Positions 25,200 through 37,391 are shown, counted from the first letter of the stretch. The stretch is DNA of 64,000 nt from Marsupella aquatica (GCA_973895155.1 OZ316895.1:13082001-13146000), one strand, 5' to 3'. Notes: generated from the sequence alone by a model not told the origin. Numbers and translations are program-made.

Positions 25200-28100
25200 T
25201 CAAATCGTGATCATGTGCACATTGTTCATTTGGTAAACATCCAAGTTGTTGACATGGATTGGAGTACTTCCGTTGTTGAAGAGGAAGAGATGCGAGTTCT
25301 CTTTGAGAGCTACTGTGGGGTACACCCTCGATGTCACCGCCTGCCTGCCGCCTTGCACAAAGGTCTCAACGATGGAGTGATCCAGCTGCATTTCAAAACA
25401 GCCATTAAAATATGAGTGACTAATTCAGCATATCTCACGACGAAACCAGCTCGAGTCACTATCGAATGTGAAAAATGTCCGAATCTCTCTGAAATGAAAC
25501 CTATCCTCGTGACCGTAATGAGAGTGATTTTAAAGCTGAAACCACGTCAAGTCCAGAAAAGTAGATTCTATGACTCTAAATCAGCCGTACTCACCAGCAC
25601 ACGCATGGAGAGTTCGGTTTCCGTTGCCAAGACAGTGACAAAGCTGCCGTAGACAGTTTTGTCGATATCTGTCGCCAGAGAAGATCTGCTCTGGTCGCTG
25701 CACACAATGGTAGACCACTGTCCGTTATCCTGGGCAGCAATGTAGAAGAAAACTGCGGTCTGCTCAAGCTGTGCATCGTCGGTGTGGACTAGAAATCCGA
25801 AGGGCCCAAATATCCCCTTCTGTGTCGACCCTCCTTGGCTGCAATCGAAGATCTCGGGATTCACGTTTCCGACGGCATAAACGTCCGGCTTTTCAAATGA
25901 AATCTCAATATCCAACTGCAAAACATACAGGAGTCACGAAACTTGTTAGATTTATTTTAAGAAATTCCATCTGGTATTGAACAATCAGTCAATAACACTG
26001 GTCACCGGCCCACACGCTGATCACAAAAAGATTTCCAAAACATAGCGTGTCTAATGTTCCTGTTGTCAACTAAACAAGCAATCGCTGCGACAGAAATGTG
26101 ACAATCTGTAAAGAGATGATGTTATCTACTCGCACACATACCTGAGATCCATCACCTCCTTCGACTTTGAGGACATCCCCCTCCTTCAAGGTAATGTTTT
26201 GGTAGGAAGCCTTGGCTCCACGCAAGTTGTTGACCTCCTCTACTGGCCATGTCAGCAAATTCTTCTGGGTCTTGTCGTCCAACCAAATTGTCCTTGGAAT
26301 TGCCTGTCCAATCCGTCCAGGGTTAATTATCACCTAGCATAAACATGACCAGCACATACCATATATCTCTCCACACAAACTGGAGTAAAATTGTTGGCAA
26401 TTTTCAAGCTATTTTGTCAGAATCCAATCCATAATTAAGCACACAATCAGAAACAATAGATAGGACAACTTGTCAACCTTGGTCGGGATCTGAAAGAGAA
26501 GTAGGTGCTCTACCTGAACGGAAGCCCACCCCTTGATGATGTCGTCTTCTTGAGTATCATCCTCACTGACCCAGCTCCACAAGATGCGTCTGCCGGTGCT
26601 GGGGTCGTAGAAAGTCTTCGAGGCATAGAATTTTCCGTAATCGTACCGGTAGCCCTTGCCAACGTCCAGAGCAGGGTCATCAACAGTAAACTCGTGGGTC
26701 TCGGTGGAGTAAGTACCAATGGTGTAGTAATCTTGACCAATTGCGTCCAAACTGGCCTTCAAGACGTACTTGTACGAGTCCAAGTAGGTCTCTGGTCCCA
26801 TCTTGGGGTGATCAATTTTCTCGACTGCTACTTCGGGTTTGTAACTGACTGGAAAGAAGTCCACACACTCCCACATCCCTGTGCCATCAACCTTGTGCAA
26901 GTAGTTGGGAGCCAAATCCCACTCGGAGAAATCAGTGCTGCTGTACAGAAGAGACATTCCATCCTTAGTTCCGTCTGCTTGGTCCAACTTCGTTCCAATA
27001 ATCAGCCTCCACAATCCATCAGCCTCCAGCCAGGCAGTCGTGGGGTCTCTGAAATCGTCCCTCTTGTAGCCCGCAGGGGTCTCCAGGATCGGATTGTTGT
27101 CCGCCTTCCTCCATTTCCTCAGCAATGGGTCCGAGAGGTCCACTGGGTAGGCCAGAGCTTGGGATTGGATACTGACGCCTGCCTCCGTTCGCCCGCCGGT
27201 GTAGCTGAGCACTGGAGTTCCATCTTTCAAGATTGTTGCAGAGCCAGACCACACACCATCGGCATCGTACCACTGGTCCGCATACAGCGCCACCTCGAGG
27301 TAGGTCCAGTCAACCAAATCTGTTGACACTGCATGGCCCCAGGAGATATTGCCCCAGACGGCTGCGTTGGGGTTGTACTGGTAGAAGAAATGGTAGTAGC
27401 CTCCGTAGTACATAGGAGCTGCACAGTCGGAGAAAGCAAGATCAGTACGCCAATTACGTCATTTGTTACACTGCACTAAGACGTTTTCTCGAGTTCTAGG
27501 GGGGCACATTTCGTGAGAGAACAATGAGACGTGCGTGTGGTGCGAAGCCGGTAGCTTTAGTCTCAATAGATTAGTAGAGAGATAGGTGCATGCCAGAGCA
27601 AACTCCACTTGGCAAATTCAGAAACGGAGAGACCTAATAACGAATCGGGGAAAGACTACGGAATCATGACAGAAGCCCTTCGAGATTACCGATCAAAAAT
27701 TCCGAAAGGTCTGTGGCAAATGGAAACTAACAAGGGAGGATGAGTATGGCAGATTCGGAGATTCGAAGTGCCCAATTCAATTTACTGGACTACTATGAAT
27801 TAAACTAAGGTGAATACCATAAAATGGCGTGAAACCAGAGTTACAGATAGAGGAGAAAAAGGGGTGATTGGATAGCTGGGGAACTCTTTCCTTACTCTAT
27901 TTCGGAACTGGCCATACTGAAGATATGGAGCAGACTGTCACTGCGTACAAAGAAAGACAACGAAAGAAAGAAATAAAGAAAAATCGGATTTGATGCTCAC
28001 CATTGGGATCTGTTGACAGGAGCAAGTGAGCGCACATCCCCATATGACAGAAGCCAAACAAGAAGAGAAACTTCATCAGCCACATCAATCTCTGCCATCC

Positions 28101-28703
28101 ATGCTATAGAAATCACAACGTCGTGACAAAGGAATAACCAAGGGAAAAAGAATGCCAGTTGCTTAAATCAGCCGCCGAGTAGAAGCGCAGCTTAAATTGA
28201 CAGTGAAATATACTGTAAGTTGCCAAAAATTGACCATCAATTGTACGTGCAAATTGGAATGTGGAATGTGGCCTACCGTTCATCCAGTTCTTCTCAGGCT
28301 GGAAGTGGAAAGCCGTTTTGGAAGCTTTGTAGAAAGCAGCATTCTCACTGCCTCCGTTAGCAGCACCAACCCCGACCCTCCATGCTGATTTCTCGACCTG
28401 AATCTGGGGGTCCGGAGCAGAAGCCTTCTGCAGGCTTGAATTGTATGAAATCGCTGCTCCACTCACGAACAGGATGGTGGCAATGCAGCAAATCGAGATG
28501 GCCAGGACGCCCGTCCAGCCGTTACTCTTCCGCTGAGAAGAAGCCGCACCGTCGTTGGAAGCGTTTGCTGCTGCTCCTTCTGCCTCGGACGCGGGTGCTG
28601 CACAGTAGTCCTCATTTACGCGTGAAATCCTTGCAGTTGCTCCGCTCTCGATATCGTGCGATTGTTGGACTAACAACGGCGCTTGTATCTCAGAATTCCC
28701 CAT
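25200..28703 (-). CDS. Vacuolar-type acid invertase (beta-fructofuranosidase, GH32), left copy
   Basis: Hydrolyses sucrose to glucose and fructose at acid pH, presumably in the vacuole. Exons (minus): 28,703-28,277, 28,009-28,001 (a 9-nt mini-exon), 27,418-26,514, 26,303-26,142, 25,915-25,595 and 25,385-25,200. They total 669 residues, all junctions GT-AG. Residues 1-62 are a cytosolic tail with a leucine pair (QAPLL), followed by one membrane segment (about 63-87) typical of vacuolar invertase precursors. Catalytic landmarks are NDPNA (142-146, nucleophile Asp143), WSGSAT (202-207), FRDP (268-271, transition-state Asp) and WECVDF (328-333, acid/base Glu329). Val after WEC is the vacuolar-type state; cell-wall enzymes usually have Pro. 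A C-terminal beta-sandwich follows. The start is MGNSEIQ, shared with the mirror copy; an in-frame ATG 48 bases upstream is not conserved. A fructosyltransferase cannot be excluded from sequence alone. Confidence 0.93.
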
Positions 28704-30025
28704 GTTTGTTATCAGAAGGGACCAATATATGTCGAAGAATTGGGTAAACAAAATTTACTGTGTCTCCTCTCCTCTCGTCAAGCAGGTTCCTTCGTGTTCT
28801 GCCGGATTAGATTGCGTAACATGTCACTAACGTCAAACTCTTTCAGAACTGACAACAACTTAGCACTACCGATGCTCCAATGCTGCTTGATTGGCTGCTA
28901 CTGCAAACGCATCTCTCACTGGAGTGCTCTCCCACACTTTGATGGTGGAACTAATGCCGGACTGCTGGGATCTTATGCAGCCAGGAAGTGAGCGATGGGC
29001 CCGTGAAGAAATTGTTTGAGAGAAGAAAAATGAAAATGTACAGCACACCTATTGCTAGATGATAATAGCAACGGGGAAGACCTATCGTAACCTCGATCAG
29101 CCCACACGGCCAGACAATTTTTCTGGTGGAACGATCTGTGAGTAATCCTGAAGCAAGTCAATATTCCATTCCTCTGCGTCACTCGGCAACTACCGTATAT
29201 CGACCAAGGCACGGTTGATTAGTTAATTGGCTGCATATCTAAATAACGCCTGGATAAGTTTTCCTTGCATTACACGAATTTGCGTTGGGTTTCGTCCGCA
29301 GTGCAGTAACTTGACTGAGTAGTATTCAGAAAGTCAATTCCAAACTCCGCAAGTCATTCGGTCCGAGCTCGAGAGCCACGAGAGAAGCTTGCAGGAGCAG
29401 CAGCGTCCCGCACTCCCAGTCCCATCCCAAGCGGCTTCGTAACTTCCTTCGTTCAACGTCGGCGGCTCAGCTAGCACGGTTATGGTGTTCCCTTCTCATC
29501 AGTGGCCCCACAACAACATATCCGTGTCCGAGCTTGATCAGGATTCACGAAGTTACGTGACTCCCTCTACGAATAAGTGCTGCAACTGCACTGTTGACCA
29601 CGTCTCGTCACGTTTCAGCGTTCCTGACTTTCCCTGAAATGTTTTCAGAGGCGTCTGTGTAAATTGAACAGCTGAATCTGTGACTTTTGCTATCGTTTTG
29701 TGATGGTAGGGACACAAAAAGGCATCGCCAATGGGAATCGAGCAGTTTAGTCTGTCACTTCGCCTTCGTTTTGGGTTTGTACAAACTCAAATCGCGTCAT
29801 GGTCACTCACAGAAACCTCCTCTGTTGACACACAAGAGAGAAGGTCAGAGGCGTCTGTGTAAATTGAACAGCTGAATCTGTAACTTCGCTTTCGTTTCGG
29901 GTTTATTGGTAGGACCCAAAGGCATCGCCAGTGGGAATCGAGCAGTTCAGTATATCACTTCGCCATCGTTTTGGGTATGTAGAAACTCAAACGCGTATTG
30001 CTCACTCGCAGAAATCCTCTTCTGT
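28704..30025 (-). promoter_or_regulatory. Upstream region of the left invertase, diverged from its mirror
   Basis: This region aligns with 32,712-33,891 in inverted orientation, but many substitutions and indels begin right at the ATG. Conserved islands include a GA-rich stretch on the gene strand (complement of TCTCCTCTCCTCTCGTC, about 28,761-28,777) just upstream of the coding start, and TCTTTCAGAACTGACAACAACTTAGCACTACCGATGC-like sequence (28,840-28,876). No TATA box or start site can be fixed from sequence. The conserved islands are the best candidates for shared promoter elements. Confidence 0.5.
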
Positions 30026-30045
30026 TGACACAAAACAGAAACGAT
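29646..30045. repeat. 200-bp tandem duplication present in one promoter arm only
   Basis: Units 29,646-29,845 and 29,846-30,045 both begin CAGAGGCGTCTGTGTAAATT and include GGCATCGCCA(A/G)TGGGAATCG and CACTTCGCC(T/A)TCGTTTTGGG. The mirror arm (about 32,740-32,930) holds only one diverged unit. The units differ by perhaps 10-15 percent, so the duplication is not brand new. Confidence 0.85.
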
Positions 30046-32711
30046 AACTCTAAGATAAAATAACGACCGCCAACGACCGCGCCGATCGAGTCCACTATTC
30101 GATCTTCATCAGTTCCTTCTCCTCTCGCATGTCGACGTGATGGTCCAGTTTCCATGGCGTTGAATGGTTTTCCAGGTCTTCGGATTGAAATTTGACCCAC
30201 GGACTGTATCCGTTAGTATTTTAACGGGGGCCATTCTGCCGCCGGGGAAATTGTCGTCTGGGATGGTTCTCGGCAAAGTCGGCTCTCTCTAAGCGCACAC
30301 TACCCCATAAGCGCAAAAACGGACTTAGTGCAAGGCATCCTGTTCTTCCCTTTTATTTTACTTTTATTTTCCACTGAAGTTGCACTTTGTTGTATTTTTT
30401 TATGTGCAAACAGGCCTTGGATCACTGTTCTTCCCTATTATTTTACTTTTATTTTACACGGAGGTTGCACTTTGTTGTATCCTTTTTATGTGCAAACAGG
30501 CCTGGAATCACTTTGCTGAAAGACAACCTCATAAGTGAAAAGCCCTCGTTAATTGCATTTTGTACTCTACTATGAATGTGTGTGCACTTATCAGTAAGCG
30601 CAAAGTCCCATTAGATTGCTTTTATTCAGAAGCGGACATCCATTTGTAGTAGGGGAAAAATGTACTTATGGCGCTGGACACAGATTTAGGGCAGGGGTGT
30701 ACAATTTGTGTAACAAGTCAAGAGACTGCTCACAGTTGGAGGGGTTTTGCACTTATCAAGGCATGCAGAAACAGGTTTATTGCACACCAGATCCGTCTTC
30801 CAAAGAGGTGTGCACTTAGATGAATTAAGTGTGGCTACGCATAGGGTCTAAGCATGTGCACATGGGGAAAAAGCATGCCCAAGGGCTAGGAGGTGACTAG
30901 GATGGGTAATGGTTTTGCTGCCCCCAAGTTCATGTAAAGTGAAATCTTGCCACATTCAATGGCCAGGATTACATTTCACACATAGCACAATAACAGCACA
31001 AAAACAAAAGCAAGGCAAGGCTAGTCGTATGATACATTAGCCCTTCCGCCATAGCCCAGATTGGGCTAAAGATGACTGTACAGTCAGCTTGCCTTAACTG
31101 AAACCTGGATAAATACAAGGACTCATGCTATTCCCTTTTTTTTAACACAGAGTTTACACTTTTGTTGCACCTTTGTAAGTGCAAACAGTCCTGAAATATT
31201 TTTCTAAACAACAACTTTATAAGTGAAAAACCTTGATAATTGTAATGTACACTTACCTGAAAGCTCACAATTCCACCATTGCATTTGCTCATACGTGCAT
31301 GCCCCGGGCTAGTAGAGTAAAAAATGCTCTTATAGAGTAGGGCACCAAATCTAGGGCAGATATGTATAATTTGGGTTGCAAGTCACAAGACTGCTTACTA
31401 ATGGAGGGTGCACTCTTACCATTAAGTGCACAATTCTACAGGTTTGCAGTTATCAGAGGTAGACAGTACAAACCCCCATTTAGTGCACACTTATAGAGAG
31501 TTAACTGTATCACTTTGGTCAATCAATAGCACCTGTACAGGTAGCAGAGCTACTAAGTAGAGTATAGTCAAACCGACAACCATACTGGTGACTTGACAGC
31601 AGGTCATTGGGTTTCATCTTATCAACCTGATATATGTGGAGGGAAGACATGATTTGTAACTACCAGGCCCTCAAGGGAGAAAAAAGTCTCAAGTCTCAAA
31701 CTAATCAAAATCAGTACATGTGTTTATAGTGTTTGGCATCATTTATTTAAATAGACCCATAACCTGAAGAGACAAATTCAAACAAAATTTAAGGAGACCA
31801 ATTCCAGTAATAGTAGACAAGCAAACCTAGCTCCATGCAATAGCCCCTTGGTAAAGTCAATTATCTGGAATCTAACTACTGTATATAATTGGGATGGGAA
31901 GCTACTCTTCAGGTCCTATTGTCTAGAGTGTAACCTCTAGACACACAATTGATAACAAATCAGCAGCATGTAGCTAGTAGGACTACATAGATTTCGAAGT
32001 TAATAACCAAACATGCATCGATAATCTAATTTTACACATCATTTTAAAGCCACTGAACCTCTGGGCCTGCTTGGCCTGGGGATTATGAAATTTGAATGAG
32101 AAATAGAGTAAAGTGCAAGTGACAAACACTGACTGATCAGACTCTTCTTATGTAAAATTGAATTGAATGCTATGTACAAATTATGTAAAATATTCACTCA
32201 GGCTTTATGCTTGGCAACTCATCCCCACTTGAGTATAATGACTGTAATCTCTTTGGGCTCAGCACCCTCAGGGATTACAACCCACTAGCTTAACTACCTG
32301 TTCCTTTAACATAAATAGAATTGAAAATTAAAAAAATAAAATCTAAAATAATCTATACACTTTTTGGTTATCTTTGCATACTTATTTTTTTGTGCAACAT
32401 TGAGATTTGTCTTATTGAGAGTCATTATACATTTAGTCCTTGTTTGAGTTAGGGTCTAGAGGCTTCACTCAAGACCCCCTAGCCCTTAAAAGTAACTTCT
32501 GTTTCCTATTATATAGTAAGAGTATTCCCTCTTTTATATAGTAAGATTATGCCCCCTTGGAGATGAATGCTGCGCAAAACTTCACTCAGGCTTTACACTG
32601 TAACTCATTCCCACTTAGGGATCATGGCTATAACCCTCAGGCTCAGCGCTCTTGGGATTAGAGCCCATTATCCTTGGGGATGGATTACCCTACACGTTTT
32701 AGGTACAATGT
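30046..32711. other. Spacer between palindrome arms, filled with repeats
   Basis: No gene is present. Two near-identical 86-bp units (about 30,338-30,425 and 30,426-30,511) share CTGTTCTTCCCT(T/A)TTATTTTAC, GTTGCACTTTGTTGTAT and TATGTGCAAACAGGCCT. A diverged larger copy of this and the following 350 bp recurs at 31,118-31,450. At 31,451-32,198 I see nothing I can name. The spacer therefore looks built from transposable elements inserted or expanded between the invertase promoters. Confidence 0.6.
32199..32690 (-). mobile_element. Small element with direct terminal repeats of about 100 bp
   Basis: Both ends (about 32,199-32,290 and 32,583-32,690) carry CTCAGGCTTTA, ACTCAT(C/T)CCCACTT, TGGGCTCAGC/AGGCTCAGCG and GGGATTA(C/G)A(A/G)CCCA, as diverged direct repeats. 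The middle (32,330-32,525) is the inverted partner of the repeat at 8,785-8,990. The layout resembles a short terminal-repeat retroelement without coding capacity, but primer-binding and polypurine sites are not clear. Confidence 0.45.
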
Positions 32712-33891
32712 TCCAACACGAGGATTTCCACGAGTGATCATGACGCGTTTGAGTTTCGAGAAACCCAAGCGAAGGCAAAGTAACAGATTAAACTGTTCGA
32801 TATCCACTGGCGATGCCTTTGGGTCTATACAATATCATAAATAAACTGTAAAACAATGTCACAGATTCAGCTGTTCAACTCCCAACATGACTCTCAGACT
32901 CTGAACCCGTTTGCCAAAACATTTCAGGGAAGTCAAGACGCGCTGAAACGGGATGAGACGATGTCAACAGTGTCGTTGCAGCACTTATTTGATGAGGGAG
33001 TCACGAAACTCTCCCAAGGAAGACCGATGTGAGTACGGATATGTTATTGTTTGTGCAAGCGAGAAGGGGACCACCATAACCATGGCAACTGAGCCGCCCG
33101 ACGTTGTTGAACCAACCAAGGAACGAAGTTACGCTGCTGCTATCGCAAGGTTCTCTCGTGGATCTCGAGTCTCGAGTCTCGATTGTTTCGGACCGGATGC
33201 CCACAGTTTGGCTAGCTTGCGGAGAATGGCACTATTTAACTTTTTGATATGCTACCCAGTCAAGTTACTGCACTGCGGACGAAATCCAACCTCTACTCGT
33301 GCAATGCAAGGAATAGCTTCTCCCCGCATTATAATAAGCAACTAATCAACCAATCAACCAATCAACAGTGGCTTGGTCGATATCCGGTAGTTGCCGAGTG
33401 ATCCGGTAGTTGCCGAGTGATGCATAGGAATGGAATGTTGACATGCTTCTGGATTCCTCACTGCTAGTTCCACCAGGAAAATGTCAGGCTGTGTACGTAG
33501 GCTGAGGATACGATAGGTCTTCCACGTTGCTATTATTATCCAGCAATAGGTGTGCGTACATTTTTCCTTTCTTTCTCTCAATTTCTTCATGGACCCATCG
33601 CTCACTTCCTGGCTGTATAAGATCCCAGCAGTTCGGCATTAGTTCCACAATCGAAGTGTGGGAGCGCAGTCCAGCGAGACATGCGTTCGCAGTAGCAGCC
33701 AAGCAAGCAGCATTAGTGCATCGGTAGTGCTAAGTTGTTGTCAGTTCTGAAAGAGTTCGACGATACTGTTGTGTTACAGAATCTAAGCGAGCAGAACACG
33801 AAGGAACCTTCTTGAGGAGACGAGAAGAGAGGAGAGGAGAAGAAAATTTGTTTCCCAATCTTCAATCAGTGGTCCATTCTGATAACAAATA
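32712..33891 (+). promoter_or_regulatory. Upstream region of the right invertase
   Basis: Diverged mirror of 28,704-30,025. A GA-rich stretch (33,817-33,844) lies just upstream of the start, matching the position of the one in the left copy. An in-frame TAA nine bases before the ATG confirms MGNSEIQ as the start. A short local duplication of ATCCGGTAGTTGCCGAGTGA occurs at about 33,372-33,420; the left arm has one copy. No TATA box is assigned. Confidence 0.5.
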
Positions 33892-36800
33892 ATGGGGAAC
33901 TCTGAGATACAAGCGCCGTTGTTAGTCCAACAATCGCACGATATCGAGAGCGGAGCAACTGCAAGGATTTCACGCGTAAATGAGGACTACTGTGCAGCAC
34001 CCGGGTCCGAGGCAGAAGGAGCAGCAGCAAACGCTTCCAACGACGGTGCGGCTTCTTCTCAGCGGAAGAGTAACGGCTGGACGGGCGTCCTGGCCATCTC
34101 GATTTGCTGCATTGCCACCATCCTGTTCGTGAGTGGAGCAGCGATTTCATACAATTCAAGCCTGCAGAAGGCTTCTGCTCCGGACCCCCAGATTCAGGTC
34201 GAGAAATCAGCATGGAGGGTCGGGGTTGGTGCTGCTAACGGAGGCAGTGAGAATGCTGCTTTCTACAAAGCTTCCAAAACGGCTTTCCACTTCCAGCCTG
34301 AGAAGAACTGGATGAACGGTAGGCCACATTCCACATTCCAATTTGCACGTACAATTGATGGTCAATTTTTGGCAACTTACAGTATATTTCACTGTCAATT
34401 TAAGCTGCGCTTCTACTCGGCGGCTGATTTAAGCAACTGGCATTCTTTTTCCCTTGGTTATTCCTTTGTCACGACGTTGTGATTTCTATAGCATGGATGG
34501 CAGAGATTGATGTGGCTGATGAAGTTTCTCTTCTTGTTTGGCTTCTGTCATATGGGGATGTGCGCTCACTTGCTCCTGTCAACAGATCCCAATGGTGAGC
34601 ATCAAATCCGATTTTTCTTTATTTCTTTCTTTCGTTGTCTTTCTTTGTACGCAGTGACAGTCTGCTCCATATCTTCAGTATGGCCAGTTCCGAAATAGAG
34701 TAAGGAAAGAGTTCCCCAGCTATCCAATCACCCCTTTTTCTCCTCTATCTGTAACTCTGGTTTCACGCCATTTTATGGTATTCACCTTAGTTTAATTCAT
34801 AGTAGTCCAGTAAATTGAATTGGGCACTTCGAATCTCCGAATCTGCCATACTCATCCTCCCTTGTTAGTTTCCATTTGCCACAGACCTTTCGGAATTTTT
34901 GATCGGTAATCTCGAAGGGCTTCTGTCATGATTCCGTAGTCTTTCCCCGATTCGTTATTAGGTCTCTCCGTTTCTGAATTTGCCAAGTGGAGTTTGCTCT
35001 GGCATGCACCTATCTCTCTACTAATCTATTGAGACTAAAGCTACCGGCTTCGCACCACACGCACGTCTCATTGTTCTCTCACGAAATGTGCCCCCCTAGA
35101 ACTCGAGAAAACGTCTTAGTGCAGTGTAACAAATGACGTAATTGGCGTACTGATCTTGCTTTCTCCGACTGTGCAGCTCCTATGTACTACGGAGGCTACT
35201 ACCATTTCTTCTACCAGTACAACCCCAACGCAGCCGTCTGGGGCAATATCTCATGGGGCCATGCAGTGTCAACAGATTTGGTTGACTGGACCTACCTCGA
35301 GGTGGCGCTGTATGCGGACCAGTGGTACGATGCCGATGGTGTGTGGTCTGGCTCTGCAACAATCTTGAAAGATGGAACTCCAGTGCTCAGCTACACCGGC
35401 GGGCGAACTGAGGCAGGCGTGAGTATCCAATCCCAAGCTCTGGCCTACCCAGTGGACCTCTCGGACCCATTGCTGAGGAAATGGAGGAAGGCGGACAACA
35501 ATCCGATCCTGGAGACCCCTGCGGGCTACAAGAGGGACGATTTCAGAGACCCCACGACTGCCTGGCTGGAGGCTGATGGATTGTGGAGGCTGATTATTGG
35601 AACGAAGTTGGACCAAGCAGACGGAACTAAGGATGGAATGTCTCTTCTGTACAGCAGCACTGATTTCTCCGAGTGGGATTTGGCTCCCAACTACTTGCAC
35701 AAGGTTGATGGCACAGGGATGTGGGAGTGTGTGGACTTCTTTCCAGTCAGTTACAAACCCGAAGTAGCAGTCGAGAAAATTGATCACCCCAAGATGGGAC
35801 CAGAGACCTACTTGGACTCGTACAAGTACGTCTTGAAGGCCAGTTTGGACGCAATTGGTCAAGATTACTACACCATTGGTACTTACTCCACCGAGACCCA
35901 CGAGTTTACTGTCGATGACCCTGCTCTGGACGTTGGCAAGGGCTACCGGTACGATTACGGAAAATTCTATGCCTCGAAGACTTTCTACGACCCCAGCACC
36001 GGCAGACGCATCTTGTGGAGCTGGGTCAGTGAGGATGATACTCAAGAAGACGACATCATCAAGGGGTGGGCTTCCGTTCAGGTAGAGCACCTACTTCTCT
36101 TTCAGATCCCGACCAAGGTTGACAAGTTGTCCTATCTATTGTTTCTGATTGTGTGCTTATGGATTGGATTCAGACAAAATAGCTTGAAAATTGCCAACAA
36201 TTTTACTCCAGTTTGTGTGGAGAGATATATGGTATGTGCTGGTCATGTTTATGCTAGGTGCTAATTAACCCTGGACGGATTGGACAGGCAATTCCAAGGA
36301 CAATTTGGTTGGACGACAAGACCCAGAAGAATTTGCTGACATGGCCAGTAGAGGAGGTCAACAACTTGCGTGGAGCCAAGGCTTCCTACCAAAACATTAC
36401 CTTGAAGGAGGGGGATGTCCTCAAAGTCGAAGGAGGTGATGGATCTCAGGTATGTGTGCGAGTAGATAACATCATCTCTTTACAGATTGTCACATTTCTG
36501 TCGCAGCGATTGCTTGTTTAGTTGACAACAGGAACACTAGACACGCTATGTTTTGGAAATCTTTTTGTGATCAGCGTGTGGGCCGGTGACCAGTGTTATT
36601 GACTGATTGTTCAATACCAGATGGAATTTCTTAAAATAAATCTAACAAGTTTCGTGACTCCTGTATGTTTTGCAGTTGGATATTGAGATTTCATTTGAAA
36701 AGCCGGACGTTTATGCCGTCGGAAACGTGAATCCCGAGATCTTCGATTGCAGCCAAGGAGGGTCGACACAGAAGGGGATATTTGGGCCCTTCGGATTTCT

Positions 36801-37391
36801 AGTCCACACCGACGATGCACAGCTTGAGCAGACCGCAGTTTTCTTCTACATTGCTGCCCAGGATAACGGACAGTGGTCTACCATTGTGTGCAGCGACCAG
36901 AGCAGATCTTCTCTGGCGACAGATATCGACAAAACTGTCTACGGCAGCTTTGTCACTGTCTTGGCAACGGAAACCGAACTCTCCATGCGTGTGCTGGTGA
37001 GTACGGCTGATTTAGAGTCATAGAATCTACTTTTCTGGACTTGACGTGGTTTCAGCTTTAAAATCACTCTCATTACGGTCACGAGGATAGGTTTCATTTC
37101 AGAGAGATTCGGACATTTTTCACATTCGATAGTGACTCGAGCTGGTTTCGTCGTGAGATATGCTGAATTAGTCACTCATATTTTAATGGCTGTTTTGAAA
37201 TGCAGCTGGATCACTCCATCGTTGAGACCTTTGTGCAAGGCGGCAGGCAGGCGGTGACATCGAGGGTGTACCCCACAGTAGCTCTCAAAGAGAACTCGCA
37301 TCTCTTCCTCTTCAACAACGGAAGTACTCCAATCCATGTCAACAACTTGGATGTTTACCAAATGAACAATGTGCACATGATCACGATTTGA
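33892..37391 (+). CDS. Vacuolar-type acid invertase (beta-fructofuranosidase, GH32), right copy
   Basis: Head-to-head partner of the left gene with 5.2 kb between start codons. Exons: 33,892-34,318, 34,586-34,594 (9-nt mini-exon ATCCCAATG), 35,177-36,081, 36,288-36,449, 36,676-36,996 and 37,206-37,391. Together 2,010 nt, 669 residues, all GT-AG. I see one amino-acid difference from the left copy, in exon 1 (Gly here, Ala there, in the acidic Ala-rich segment, residue 38), and a few silent changes in exon 3. All catalytic landmarks are intact: NDPNA 142-146, FRDP 268-271 and WECVDF 328-333. The single membrane anchor at about 63-87 and the Val of WECVD support vacuolar targeting. A 4-bp TTAA indel in the intron after exon 3 (near 36,160) is the main length difference. 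Both copies look functional. Confidence 0.94.

Larger units (their letters stand above)
23220..30025. repeat. Left arm of a giant inverted repeat (palindrome)
   Basis: The reverse complement aligns with about 32,712-39,440. Paired positions sum to 62,591 on the 3' side of the invertase gene and 62,595 at the start codon, the difference being a TTAA indel in an intron. From 24,049 to 28,703 the arms are nearly identical: I count about six substitutions plus the indel, by eye. Outside that block similarity drops to perhaps three quarters, with indels, but order is kept. The arm contains an entire invertase gene, its upstream region and, at the outer edge, a piece of a dispersed element. Confidence 0.9.

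Noticed and set aside
26505-27326. 273-codon open frame antisense to the left invertase exon 3, with a near-identical twin at 35,269-36,090
   Set aside because: It is the reverse-strand shadow of a conserved exon with biased codons. It encodes no recognisable domain, and its presence in both arms only reflects their identity.
28703-28751. Longer N-terminus for the left invertase starting at the ATG at 28,751
   Set aside because: The extra residues are not conserved in the mirror copy, which has an in-frame stop upstream of MGNSEIQ, and they would place a hydrophobic stretch before the cytosolic tail.
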